Positions 1 through 10,650 of a stretch of 64,000 bases of DNA are shown here, piece after piece. The notes below the pieces were generated by a model. That model made no database searches. It was not told where the DNA came from and saw nothing but the letters and a program-made list of their open reading frames with translations. Origin of the DNA: Phycomyces blakesleeanus NRRL 1555(-) (lineage: Eukaryota; Mucoromycota; Mucoromycetes; Mucorales; Phycomycetaceae); assembly GCF_001638985.1 (NCBI RefSeq), contig NW_017265134.1, forward strand, positions 2,890,131 through 2,954,130. Direction: 5' to 3'. Made by a program: the position numbers and the translations under genes. Positions within the stretch are counted from its first letter, which is position 1. Each line of letters opens with the position of its first letter.

Positions 1-1770
1 GGGAGCACAGCCCGCGGAAAGTGCGTGTGGAAAGACGTGCCCAAGTCTGAGAAGGTACGAGCGCATTAAAGAAAGGGAACAAGTCAATGGATGTGTCATC
101 TTGAACGGGCAGAGACGGATATTGTTCGGTCAGTTCACGAGGAGAGCAGCAAGCGCGAACGATTATCGGGTGTAATGTGAGGGTGTTGAGTTGAACTCGG
201 CTAAGGAACTTATTAATAACACGAGAGCGTTGATGGCTGCTGATGATGGAGATGGACCGTAGCGACGCCAGGGCAGGGTCAAAGGTGTAGAGGTGGGAAA
301 CCAAAAGATCGTTCCAGGATGGGGGGAAGCGTGCTTGGGAAGCAGGGACAATGGTGACCGCTGAGAGAGGCAAAGCAAGGCAAGTAGTCGAATTTACCAC
401 AACATTATCAAAGTTGTGCGGCAGATGGTCAATGGCAGCGAAGACTAAATGTAGAGGAGAGGTAAGATCCCGCCATCCAGAAGGACGCATACTTGGAAAT
501 AGAAGGGGGAATAGGGGAGAAAGAGAAGGAAGTGAAGCCTGTAACAAGCCGGACATCCAGCGCGGGACCAAACCAGCGGGGGACCGAGGAGCGCGGACGA
601 TAGGTTGAAGCCAACGAAGTTGTAGAGCGCTCTGCTGCGTCTTAGGATCGATGATACCAAGTCCGCCTTGCACGCGTGGGAGGCAGAAAGTATCCAAAGA
701 AATCGGGGGGAAGGTGCCACGTTGAAGGAAGCTACCCATGATGGACCTGATCTTCTGAAAGAAGGACATAGGTAGAGAGACCACACGCAAAACATGCCAA
801 AGCTGAGAGAGTATGAGAGATGTTAGAACGGTGGCTTTACCCCGAAAGGAGAGAGAGAGCGAGATGAGTGAAGATTGCAGCTGTCCTCAATCCTTTGGAG
901 AAGAGATGAGCAGAACGAGTCCCGTTGAGCCTTGGAGTGAATCAACGGAAAGCCAAGATAACGGAGAGGTACGGGCGAGGTGCGGTCATGCCAATCGGTA
1001 ATGTTATGACGACGGAGGGTGGAGGTCCAATCGGGGAGAGGACTACCAGATAGTGAGAAAGCTTGCGTTTTGTGGAGGTTGATACGCGCATTGGACGCAG
1101 CGGAATAGGTGGTGAGATGTGTGTGGAGTCGAGTAAGGTGAGCCGGATCTGGGAGAAATACCAGAAGATCGTCGGCATAAGCTAGAAGTTTAATAGGAGG
1201 AATAGTAGCCACACTATCAGGGACAGAAGGTCGAAAACCGAGGAAGGATTGATCACTTATAACCCGTCGCAACAAAGGTTCAAAAGCCAAATTGAACAAG
1301 ATGGGAGAGAGAGGGTCGCCTAGACGGAGGCCACGCAATTGTGTGAGAGGGCGAGATAGGAAGCCATTAACGTTGATCTGAATATGTGCAGAGAAAAACA
1401 ATTGGGTGATACAAGTTATTATAGATTTAGGAAAGCGAAAGTGATCAAGAACTCGGCGCAAGTATTCTGGGTGGACTCGGTCGTACGCTTTCTCCTGATC
1501 AAGAAGAAGACCCACTCCAGTCGAGCTTTCCTGAAGTGCCTGAGCCATGACCATCCGGGTGAGCATCCCATTATCAGCAATAAATCGTCCTTGAACAAAG
1601 CCAGTTTGGTAGGGAGTGACAAGAGGAGTGGCAGCAGGGATCAAACGAGAGTTAAGAAGACGAGTGAAGACCTTAGCATCAGTGTTGATAAGTGCGATGG
1701 GTCGCCAATTCCGAAGGGAGGTAAGGTCGCCTTTTTTCGGGAGAAGACACACGCAGGTGGACATCCAAGT
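1..1770 (-). pseudogene. LINE ORF2 reverse transcriptase, one frameshift
   Basis: Reverse transcriptase palm and thumb. From 1,764 downward one frame carries the first catalytic Asp in LLLDQEKAYDRV, then GLRLGDPLSPILFNLAF, and the catalytic LLAYADDLLVF. That frame ends at a stop near 823, but the adjacent frame takes over exactly there (FRGKATVLTSLILSQLWHVL, then CLPRVQGGLGIIDPK) and stays open to base 1. The switch therefore looks like a 1-nt indel inside the GA-rich run at about 845-866. Apart from this and the poly-C insertion at its 5' side (plus-strand poly-G at 1,771), I see no stop, so the copy is young or the lesions are sequencing errors. No endonuclease domain is present; it would lie 5' of the truncation point. 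Confidence 0.85.
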
Positions 1771-1795
1771 GGGGGGGGGGGGGGGGGGGGGGGGG
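1771..1795. repeat. Poly-G tract (25 bp) at the contig edge
   Basis: Uninterrupted G run following coding LINE sequence. The same tract restarts at 2,154-2,167 beyond the N gap. In minus-strand coding terms it expands a Pro-Pro position just before the Trp of the LINE reverse transcriptase. It marks where read quality collapses (see the smeared copy at 1,796-2,053). Confidence 0.9.
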
Positions 1796-2053
1796 AAAAA
1801 ACCCCCCCAAAAAAGTTCCTTTTATACCCCCCAAAAAAAAGGGGGGGCTTCCGGGGGGGCCAAAATGAAGCCCAAAAACCCCCAAGGGAAACCCCCCGGG
1901 ACCGGGGTACTGGGATTGGGGGGACCGAAGGGTTTTTAAAATTTAAAAAAAAGGGGTTTTTTTTTAAAAAAACTTGGCAAAAAAAAAAACCCCGGGGTCT
2001 TTTTTGGAAAAAAAATGTTAAGGTGGGGTAAAAAAAAAAAAAAATTTTCGAAA
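1796..2053. other. Base-smeared duplicate of 2,168-2,425 (assembly artefact)
   Basis: This stretch is made of homopolymer blocks, and it aligns nearly base for base with the clean sequence after the gap. For example, clean accagggctactggcattgg corresponds here to accggggtactgggattggg. Single bases have been overwritten by their neighbours, as happens when polymerase slips or reads dephase after a long G run. It should not be read as independent genomic sequence, and reading frames through it are meaningless. Confidence 0.9.
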
Positions 2054-2153
2054 NNNNNNNNNNNNNNNNNNNNNNNNNNNNNNNNNNNNNNNNNNNNNNN
2101 NNNNNNNNNNNNNNNNNNNNNNNNNNNNNNNNNNNNNNNNNNNNNNNNNNNNN
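2054..2153. other. Assembly gap of 100 N
   Basis: Exactly 100 N, the conventional size for a gap of unknown length. Because both sides carry the same locus (poly-G plus the following about 258 bp), the true gap is probably negative: the two contigs overlap. Confidence 0.95.
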
Positions 2154-2429
2154 GGGGGGGGGGGGGGAAGACACCATCCAACAAAGCTTCGTTATATACA
2201 CGCGAGACAAGAGTGGAGCATTCGGGGTGGTCAAGTATGAGTCGCAGAATCTCGTATGGAAATCCGTCAGGACCAGGGCTACTGGCATTGGGGGATCGAG
2301 AGGATTGTAAATATTAAAAAAAAAGGTATTTTTTTTACAAGTACTTTGTCATAATAATAATCCCGGCGTTCTATTTTGTAAAACATATGTTACGTTGTGT
2401 TAGTAAAATATAGAATTCTTCGATCAACA

Positions 2430-4402
2430 TGCTTCCCATTCAATTTTCGATTTAGAATAACAATGGAAGGCTAATAGCTCTCAAGAAACGCTAACATTAT
2501 CTACTAATTGCTGTAGAGGTACCTGATTTGTCTTCATAGACCTGAGCGTTTTTAAAGGTGAGGGGTTCAATCATACATATATGAAAATTCAATTGATAAT
2601 TAAAAGCAATGTATCTATAGTTCTACTTCAATATAGCTTAAGGTTGTTTTCTTACATTAAAAAAGTTAACTCCAAACGGTCTATAAAGATTTTTATATTG
2701 TCACACTTTCAAGTGAAAATATTCGTAACACAATAAATATAAGGCCCTGCCTTACATGGAATCTACATATATAATAAAGTAAAGATCTGCGAGAAAAATC
2801 TACCCGAAAATCTGGGTAATTGAGTGGGACTAGGGTGTGCAATTCAAGAAAGAAAGAGATAACGCAAATTTTTATAGATTCAATCAATTTTATACTTGAA
2901 ATATATAACTGCTAAAACGTGTATATGTATGTATACTCAATTAGATAACCTGAAAAAAAATTGACTGGCTTTACTAAAGTATGCTTCTTCCAACCTACAT
3001 TAACTATTAGCAGTATTAGTTGTTTGAATTAATATGAGTTATTAATTCACTAATATAGGCCATTGATGGTCAATCGATGTACAAGTTATTAATACGATTC
3101 CATGAGTACACAATCAGTGTAAAATGGGTTTACAAAGCCAGTTTAGTTTGTACCCATAATTTGAGTAACATTATTATTTTCATTGGCTTTTGATTTATTG
3201 CCTCTAATGTCTTAGTTACTCAAGTAACATAATCCCTGGTATTGGCGAATATTTCCTTTATAGAAGTGACAATGAAAACGATTTCTAATACCAAAATACT
3301 AGAAAAATGATTTGGTTTCTTTATTATCATTGTAGTTAACTAGGATCTACCGTTCCTTGTATACAAAATGATTAGTATGTTTTTGGTTTTTGGTTGGCTG
3401 GTTGACTGGTTGGTATTACTGTGTTTAATACAATAGAGTAACTGTAAATAAAGCACAACTTAAATTATGTTACATATTTTGTTAAATTACCTGATATTCT
3501 TATATTTATTCTCTCGCACACCCATACAGCCCACACAGTACAGTAATGCCTATAAAAGGGCAAGAAAAAACTTGAATAGACCGGGTGTTTCGGATAAGGG
3601 GAAAGCATATGATCCCAGAATATTGTTTTTTCTTCTTCTACATAAAATCAATTGAATGCTCAAGGGCTCCTATTTGTTACTATTTTACATTGAAAACAAA
3701 CATGCTACAGGTCAATTGATCACATACACACATATATATATATATATAATCTAAGCATATGCTGACTAAAAGAATATGTCTTAAGCACCAATATTATCCT
3801 TGTTATATATATATATCCATGTGTATATAAAAACAAGAAAAAAGAAGTTTTTGAATTGATTTTTGATTTTGTTTTTTAATCAAGTTTCATTAATTGTATC
3901 TTTAGGACCCTTATTTACCATTCCATTTCGGCACTTGTAAGGTTATTCCTTTACATTAATAGAGCTTTGTATTATGTAAATAAAGACAATTGTACACAAA
4001 ATATGCTTTGTGAACATAATCCCAAACTATAGAACATTATAAGCACCATTTGATTAATACTCACGACCAACAAATGTAATCTTACATATTAAATATTAAA
4101 TAATACGTAGAATTTATTTTGCATATAACCGAACACTCAAACCAAAGATTAGAAAATCTATAGATAATGATATTCTTAAGAATAGTATATTATTTACTTT
4201 GACTTAAGAGAGCCATTAGGCTATTTTAATAATAATAAATGTATAGGCATGCGAATAATGAAAACCTTCCTTTATTTATATTTTTATGTAAAAATGAAAT
4301 TTAACTATGCTGTATTTTTGAAATATTTTATTTAAATACTTATTCCAAGTCATTATTTTAATGGAATCTTTGAATTTTGACAGATACTTGAGCAAGCATA
4401 CA
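2430..4402. other. AT-rich intergenic region without a recognisable gene
   Basis: Very AT-rich, with short AT microsatellites around 3,730-3,750 and 3,805-3,815. I see no coding exons on either strand: the open frames are short, lysine/isoleucine/tyrosine-rich and lack plausible splice partners. No RNA gene was recognised. Confidence 0.6.
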
Positions 4403-5078
4403 CTATGCTTGTGAGTCTTGAACTTTCAGGAGATTATCAATGCTCAGTTCCGGAAAGAAGAAAGCGATCTCATTCTTTGCAGTTTCATCGGAGTCTACGT
4501 ATTTAACCAAAAAAGAAAAAAGTTATACCTTGGCCAAATAGGAGCCTATTTATATTACCTGAACCATGGAACGAATTGCGGGTATCTGACAATCCATAAA
4601 GTGCTCTCAGAGTTGTAGGTTGATGAATTCTTGCTCTACCAGCGATTGTCAATATCTCTTACCCTTGCTATTATTTTAAAAACATTCTAATTACCGGCAT
4701 GGATGAGTTGGTCCTATAAGTGCGCGCCATTCCTTAATGGCATCTGGTGAAGACAAAACTAGAGCTTGGAAAGGCCCACTAAAAGAAATGTATATATATA
4801 TGGAATATTAGCATGCTAATTTAATTTTGTATATTTTTCTCGGCTTGCCTTGTCATATAACCGCACAGACGGTCGTAAAAGAATTTTCCTTTGTGTTCTG
4901 CATAGAATGCACCTGCTTCTTCTTTTGTCCACAGAACAGGGCGTTGGCTTACAATTTTAATATTCTGAGCCTCGATGGCTTCATGAACTCGCACTTGCAA
5001 TTTTTGACTAGCACAAATGTCTGGCTTTAACAAGGCTAATGTTAATTGCCTCTTTACGGCATGAGTAATGGGAGTCAT
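4403..5078 (-). CDS. Nucleoside diphosphate kinase, NME6-like (4 exons, 160 aa)
   Basis: Transfers the gamma phosphate between nucleoside tri- and diphosphates through a phosphohistidine. Exons on the minus strand: 5,078-4,849, 4,778-4,695, 4,635-4,559, 4,494-4,403; the phases join to 161 codons including the stop. Visible family signatures, in order: RQLTLALLKPD (nucleotide-binding Lys), FFYDRL, SGPFQALVL, EWRALIGPT, ALYGLSDTRN, and the active-site NSFHGSD with the catalytic His. The wording (LTLALLKPD, YGLSDTRNS, FFFPEL near the end) is closer to the NME6 subfamily than to the canonical cytosolic 153-aa NDK. The first intron uses a GC donor (AAG|GCAAGC). The start was chosen as the ATG ten codons before RQLTLAL. 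The 3' neighbour is AT-rich intergenic DNA; the next gene lies 257 bp upstream on the same strand. Confidence 0.9.
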
Positions 5079-5335
5079 GAAGACGATCAAGTAAACATTA
5101 TTTTTTTGTTATTATATTATACTGTATTTAAATTTTGTAAGTTTCTTGGTCTTGATTCTCCGCGCACTTTCTTCATTTGTTATATTTTTTATTTTTATTT
5201 GAATATAAATATAAATATATACATGCTCTTATTCATATTGTTGATATTGTAGTTATAAGTATGATTTGTTTTTAGGTCATTTTAATTTGGTATCCAAACC
5301 TTGGGTTTCTTTTTATTCTCTTTCTTGAAGACACC

Positions 5336-5465
5336 CTATTCGTATTCTAACTCGTCAAGCTCATATCCAACAAATTCATTATAATAAAAGGCTTCGTCCA
5401 TATAATCAAACATGGCTTGTTTTTCTTCATCATAATCATCATCTACGTTTAATTTGTCGTCTGAG

Positions 5466-5518
<53 letters not shown>

Positions 5519-6680
5519 CTCTGGCTCTGGTTTCGATTCTTGATTTTGTGGTGTTGTAGTAGATCCAATGGACAGAGGGAAAATTGGTGAATTCAAACTT
5601 GAGCCAAACTGCGGTCTCTTTAATATCGGCGTGGATGTGAAGATGGGATGGCTTGGTGATCCCTCCCACAAAGAGTTTTCCGAGAATAAATCGATAAAGC
5701 CATTTTCAGGAGATTTTGTCTCGGGTGAAATACTTTTGGGTTCAGCCACTTGAGAGGAAAGAGTACGAAAAATACTTTTGGCTGGTATTTTTCGAATTAC
5801 TTGTCTATTATCACTACTATCCTTATCCTTATCCTTATCCTTATTGTTACTATTATCACTAAAAGGTTTTGATAAATCGTCTGGAAAACTTTGCTGAATC
5901 GTTTTGACCCAATGGTATACTTCAGACTCTAAATCATTCTCCACATTGTACCTAGTCATATTATTATTATCATTATTATCATTATTATCATTATTATCGT
6001 TGTTGTTGATATTTTAGTTGCAAGGTACAATATACAATATATACACACCTTTAAAGCCATTATTGCACATACCCACTACAAAGAAGAATATTTTCATTTG
6101 TTTCTAGTCGTCTAACCTTACCGAATAAGGTTAACTGACTACCTATTGCTATGTCTTGGAAATCGTGGCGACGAGAGGAACGTTCGGTAAAAAATGCGCG
6201 TAATATTGCAGTACTATCATCTAATTAATAGATAGTGGTGAGCTAAAAAGAAGAAAAAGAAGAAAAAAAATCTTTGGGCAAGTCAAACCTCTTACCAAGC
6301 CAAACACAATTTGCAGCATTAGGTACATCTTTGGATTTGTTTGATCGGGAAAAAGATTGTTTAGACACAACAATCCCGTTTACCCTAATATATTATTAGT
6401 ATTACAAGAATATATTGCTTAAAGATGTTGAGGAGAGTAAATATTTTGTTTTGTTTTTGTATTGTATTGTATTGTATTGTATTGTATGCTATTTTAATTT
6501 TTACTTTGCTTTTTGGAATTGTATGGGATTGTTGATGCGTGTAGTGAATTTGACATTTGAACCTTGTTGCAAATTGTCACTACTAGGTTGTGCTAGTGCA
6601 ATGTCTCGCGCAAATACCAAGTAATAGTAGTCTAAAGAATCGCTACTAGAGGTTAGACCGGGGATTGTTGATTTAGGCAT
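5336..6680 (-). CDS. OB-fold protein, Stn1-like candidate (5 exons, about 339 aa)
   Basis: Rebuilt from exons 6,680-6,505, 6,384-6,296, 6,220-6,122, 6,075-6,036 and 5,951-5,336; all phases agree and the total is 340 codons. The N-terminal half reads as an OB fold: NPIQFQKAKVNGIVVS (first strands), VWLDDSTAILRAFF, then DIAIGSQLTLFG, followed by NVENDLESEVYHWVKTIQ. This order (HPI-like motif, G-x-VV, DDST/DDGT, G-x-x-v-x-v-x-G, N-x-E...HW) is what Stn1-type telomere/CST OB folds show; RMI-type OB folds are the main alternative. The C-terminal half is low complexity: a Lys-Asp run, a Ser/Pro-rich part, a Pro-Glu dipeptide array from a hexanucleotide repeat, then an acidic tail. The tiny fourth exon is the weakest part of the model. 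OB fold fairly sure, Stn1 identity tentative. Confidence 0.65.
5466..5530. repeat. Hexanucleotide repeat GGTTCT/GGCTCT encoding Pro-Glu
   Basis: About eleven tandem copies of a 6-bp unit, in frame within the last exon of the OB-fold gene; on the minus strand it encodes a Glu-Pro dipeptide array. Such coding microsatellites are expected to vary in length between strains. Confidence 0.9.
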
Positions 6681-8094
6681 TTGTAAGGTGAGATGTAGGA
6701 CGAAGAGGTGTGCGGCCTGATTCAGGGTTTTCCGTCCAAAGACACCGTCACACTTTCATTCGTCCATGTCCTATTTCGTTCAATGAAATGTACGTGACAC
6801 GGTCAAAACAAAACCAAAAAAAGGGCGTTCCTTTAACTATTTAAAGGATACTTGGGCATGAATTTCTATTTACTTTTATATATAGATATATAGATGTGTA
6901 TCTGTCGCTTTTTAGAGCTATTTCTAGTACATTTCTGCATAAATGGAAACTGGCGTGGACGGTGAATATACACTTGAATGTCAATTACAGCGTATTAATT
7001 GAAGTATGAAATGTCGAAATTAATATGTATTACATAGAGAACAATAGGATTTAGAAAAGAAACAATAGAAATTATAGTAATTACAGTAACAAATAAAAGT
7101 AAAAAAAAATGGAATGAGCAGAAAGTTGTAGATTTCGGTAAAGAAATTGAACATATTATTGCAGAAATTGAAGTATATCGTTAGACCACTGATTGTTCTT
7201 TAGGAATATATGATCAATTAGTTTGGCTTACACAAGGTTATTTATTTATTTATTATATTTCTAAAAAGCTTAATTAAATAACAATGATGACAATAATGAT
7301 AATAAGGCTACCAAAAATACAGAGCTCCTTTTTTCGGGGACAATCCTCTGTGTTGAGTTTTGCTAAAGTCATAAAGAATTTTGTTAATTGATAGAGATAC
7401 AGGAAGCCCGATCCAGTTGCTTCGGTTTTGTTTTGGTTAAAAGCTTGTTCCTGATATTAACTAGCAACGAGGAAATCGCGAAATTAGGTATGGCATAGAA
7501 GACGAGTTACACCGAGGTCAAGGCAGGAAAGAATCATTTCGGTGCTTCAATAGTTTAAAGAAGCGAATTATACAGACAAGGCAGACGTAAAAAGAGAGGT
7601 AAGAGCTAAGAAATATATATATAAGAATATAAAAGTAAGTAAGTAATATGTGTGTATGTGTGTATATGTGGTGGGTGGGGTTATTTGATAAGGCACTAAA
7701 CTATACATAGGAATCATACCTCATAAAGTCATTTGTGGCAGGTGTGAATAAATGTGTTTGGTGGAGTGATAAGCTCTCTTGGCCAGCAATAACGGTAGAA
7801 ATGGCATGCTGTCTAATTTCCTCAGTGACACAATAGAACGAAAGTGAGAGGAAGGAAATTGAAGACAAATGGGAATATCGCGCGCGGGCATGGCCACACG
7901 ATGGAAACAGCGGAAGTATATTAGGAAGCACAATAAAGTAAACGCAATCTATACTTGTACCACCAGGGACCTGCACACTAATTCCTTTTTTTTTTGGTTT
8001 TTTTTGGCCGTCGAATTAGTTTAAAAGCACATCTTTACTGTCTTCCTTATCCTTTCCTCTTTACGTTCTTCCCAACCAAAGCTTCAAGTTTTCC
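6681..8094. other. Intergenic region between divergent OB-fold and LysM genes
   Basis: AT-rich, with a TTGTA pentamer array near 6,455-6,487 (inside the first intron of the OB-fold gene) and TA and TGTG microsatellites near 7,610-7,670. No exons recognised. Both 5' ends face this region, so it should hold both promoters. Confidence 0.5.
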
Positions 8095-8199
8095 CCCCTT
8101 CCTTTCCCTTTCCTCACCAACCCTTCCCTTCAAATACATACACCCACAGCCAGGCGCTGTACCCTTTCCCGTCTTTTTCCAATTAATAGTTAGCATTCC
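8095..8199 (+). promoter_or_regulatory. Pyrimidine-rich core promoter/5' UTR of the LysM gene
   Basis: A C/T-rich, strongly strand-biased tract with several CCCTTCC-like blocks ends a few bases before the ATG. CT-rich tracts just upstream of the start are typical of strongly expressed genes in filamentous fungi; the role here is inferred from position only. Confidence 0.5.
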
Positions 8200-8205
8200 T
8201 TAAAA

Positions 8206-9542
8206 ATGCGTTTCCAAACTCTCTCTTTGACCGCCATTGGTCTCCTCATGTTCTCCAGCTCCCAAATTGGAGTAAATGCAAAGTCCTTCATGCTCAGAGA
8301 TAATCTTGCTACTGTTGAGAGAGATGGTGCCATTCACACCGTTGTCTCTGCCATGTACCTGGCTCCATTCTCGAGCGACGACGCACCCGAGGCTGAATTC
8401 GAACTTGTTGACGACGATCTGAACAGCCACTTGCTTTCATACACAAAGCGTGGTGCCAGCTGCTCTAAATACGTTACAAGTAGGTGGCGCAAATTCCCCT
8501 AAAAAAATCAATTTTCTTTATTATTATGTTTAATTCATCAGTATTCTTACTTTTTTTATATTTTTTATTATGTAGTCAAGAGTGGTGATACTTGCGCCAA
8601 GGTTGCCAAGAGCAACAGTATTACCGTTAGCAAATTCTACGACTTGAACAGCCAAGTTAACAGCAAATGTACCAACATTATTGCTGGAAAGAAGTACTGT
8701 GTTAAGGCAGGAACCACCGCAAATGTCAAGGCAAAAACCACCACCAAGAAGAAGACAACCACAAAGAAGACCACCACCAAGAAGAAGACCACCACCAAGA
8801 AATCTACCAAGACCACCGCCAAAGCCTCGCCCAGCAACAAGTCTGTTAGCAGCAGAAAGAAGATCCAGTCCAACTCAGCATTCACTTACTACTGGACTGC
8901 CCAGGAAGCTGACTATGCTGACAACAGCAAGACTGTAACAATCAAGACTTGTTCTGGAAAGAGCATTGCCAAGGTCGATGAAACATACGCTGATGCCTTG
9001 GTTATGGAAGGTGCCGGTGTTGTCGGCAACAAGCTTGTCAACTTGGGCGACTGCACGTGCAAAAACTACAACTGCTTTGAGGAATTGAACAAGAAGGAGA
9101 ATCCCTTTGGCCTGACTTGTAAGTTTGTATAATTAATATAATTAATATAATTATATACTTATGTACTTATTGTTCCTTATTATAGCTTATGGCTCCGCTC
9201 TCCGTCCTTACACCACCATTGCTGCCAACGATATCGAGAAGGGCACCAAGATCTATGTTCCTGCTCTCGTTGGCTGGTCGCTCCCTGGCTCCACCAAGAA
9301 GCACAATGGCTGTCTTTTGGTTGATGGTCAGTGCGCATGAAATTCTAATATCTAATGATATAAACTAATCAATTATCTCCATTTTTTCCCTCAAAACAGA
9401 TGAGAGCTGGAGTTTCACCAACAAGCACATCGACTTTTACGTCTACGAAAAGGATCACTACGCCACCTTGAACAAGGCACACAAGGTTTCCAAGGTCGAC
9501 ATCTACGAAGGTGGCGATTGCAGTCTTCTCAACTACACCTAA
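8206..9542 (+). CDS. Secreted LysM protein with C-terminal 3D-like barrel domain (4 exons, 366 aa)
   Basis: Exons 8,206-8,479, 8,576-9,118, 9,186-9,326, 9,400-9,542; phases close to 367 codons. A signal peptide (RFQTLSLTAIGLLMFSSS) precedes a LysM domain at about residues 86-137, with the hallmark YVTIKSGDTCAKVA and cysteines on both sides; LysM binds chitin or peptidoglycan. A Lys/Thr-only linker follows (about 145-175), as in extended cell-wall proteins. The C-terminal half resembles 3D/RlpA-type double-psi barrels: IAANDIEKGTKIYVP, then LLVDDESW and IDFYVYEKD supply the Asp-rich pattern for which 3D domains are named. Likely secreted and wall-associated; it could act on chitin or on bacterial peptidoglycan, and which is not shown by the sequence. 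Confidence 0.85.
8743..8822 (+). repeat. Lys/Thr-coding low-complexity linker
   Basis: AAG and ACC codons alternate in an imperfect 12-bp pattern inside exon 2 of the LysM gene, giving a basic, Thr-rich (potentially O-glycosylated) linker between the LysM and C-terminal domains. Confidence 0.8.
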
Positions 9543-10650
9543 AGACATTTGATCGACCAATATATTCTTCGATTGAATTAATTTAATCTTTTCACAAATC
9601 TCGTCCTCTCCCTCTCATTCTCTTTATCTATTTTGCTCTCTCTTCTTGTTTTTTTCTCTCTCTCTCTCTTTATATTTCTGTCAGATCAAGAAGATAAAAG
9701 CTCAATGATGTCTTCTATATTATCGATCTGTACACATTATATATATTTGCATATATAAAGAGCATTGTATTAAAGACAGTTTTGATTGCTATTTATCTAC
9801 ACCTTGGATTCTCTCTTCCATTAAAATATGTTTCATGTGATAATAAAGCCTTTTTGGCTCAGTGCACCTTTTTATTTATTTACTTTATTAACTTATTTAT
9901 ATATATATTTACATATATATATTCATATTTATTTATATATTTCTTATATATATAAATATATATAACATACACGGTCAGCTCTAAATCCGCGAATCTCATT
10001 TTCCCAATCTTCCAATGATTTACCTGGTAATGCGACCCGCTATAGTACGTGTCACGAACAATATTGAGCTTTATGTTGTCTGTGTCGCATTTCCTTATAC
10101 GATTACTAACAAAAAAGAAAATGCCCGATCAATTTCTACCTCTTCGCAGTCACAGCATCCTGTTTTCTGCAGCCATATTCCTCCTTTAAAAGCCCAAAAA
10201 GAATCTTATAACCAGGGTTTCGGATAATAAATAGCTTCATTAATTGGCTAATGACAAGATTACACTCCTCCACCCCCCCCTCCTCCTTCACTACATCTTC
10301 TCCCTCTCTTAATTTTGACTATTAGTATTAGTATTAGTATTAGTATTACTATCAATTTGAATATCTGATCTGTTTGAATCTCCATTTTATTTTATTCGGT
10401 TAGTTATAGGAGACCCTTCTTTTTTCTTTCTTTCTCTTTATCTCTTTGATTTAAAATCAAATAAAATCCTTACCATTTTTGATTCATTTTTGATTCATTT
10501 TTTTTTTATTGATTGATTGATTGATTGAATGATTGATTGATTTATTTTGCTTTCTTTATATCACCATAGAAACGAGGATTTTAGACTTTTTTAGATTGAT
10601 ATAATAATAGGAATCAAACATCCTTTATCAGATTTGATATTTAATATCTT
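9543..10650. other. Intergenic region between convergent genes
   Basis: 3' flanks of the LysM gene and of NAPE-PLD. Contains a TATATA-rich block (9,895-9,965), an ATTAGT array near 10,320-10,345 and a TGAT array near 10,510-10,540. On the minus strand about 10,215-9,975 there is a coding-looking frame (contains CDTDNIKLNIVRDTYYSG) with no recognised homology; I cannot support it as a gene. Confidence 0.4.

Larger units (their letters stand above)
1..2317 (-). mobile_element. Non-LTR retrotransposon (LINE), 5'-truncated, running off the window start
   Basis: The minus strand encodes LINE reverse transcriptase sequence from about 2,317 to base 1. The first recognisable block, 2,170-2,310, carries the fingers motif SPGPDGFPYE. 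After the poly-G/gap region the frame continues with CLLPKKGD and WRPIALINTDAKV, then the palm motifs, then a thumb/C-terminal region open to base 1. Beyond about 2,320 the minus frame meets a stop and the DNA becomes AT-rich, as expected for a 5'-truncated LINE insertion. The 3' end, poly-A tail and target-site duplication lie outside the window. The coding part is far more GC-rich than the flank, which marks it as an insertion. Family assignment rests on motif recognition; the clade (Tad1/I/L1-like) is not resolved. Confidence 0.9.

Noticed and set aside
1384..2317. Long plus- and minus-strand frames through the poly-G, smeared and N-containing region
   Set aside because: They cross artefactual sequence and an assembly gap; only the minus-strand LINE frame outside it has protein-level support.
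1796..2425. Apparent tandem duplication of about 258 bp across the N gap
   Set aside because: The left copy differs from the right only by neighbour-base smearing after a G run; read as a sequencing/assembly artefact, not a biological repeat.
2520..2580. GGTTCAA box resembling a tRNA T-loop
   Set aside because: No matching acceptor stem, D-arm or anticodon arm at the right distances.
4418..5030. Plus-strand frames of 66 and 67 aa
   Set aside because: They lie opposite exons of the NME6-like kinase, whose motifs and phases are far stronger evidence.
9975..10227. Coding-looking minus-strand frame (contains NIVRDTYYSG) and plus-strand 70-aa frame
   Set aside because: No recognisable family, no clean start or splice partners; kept only as a remark in the intergenic entry.
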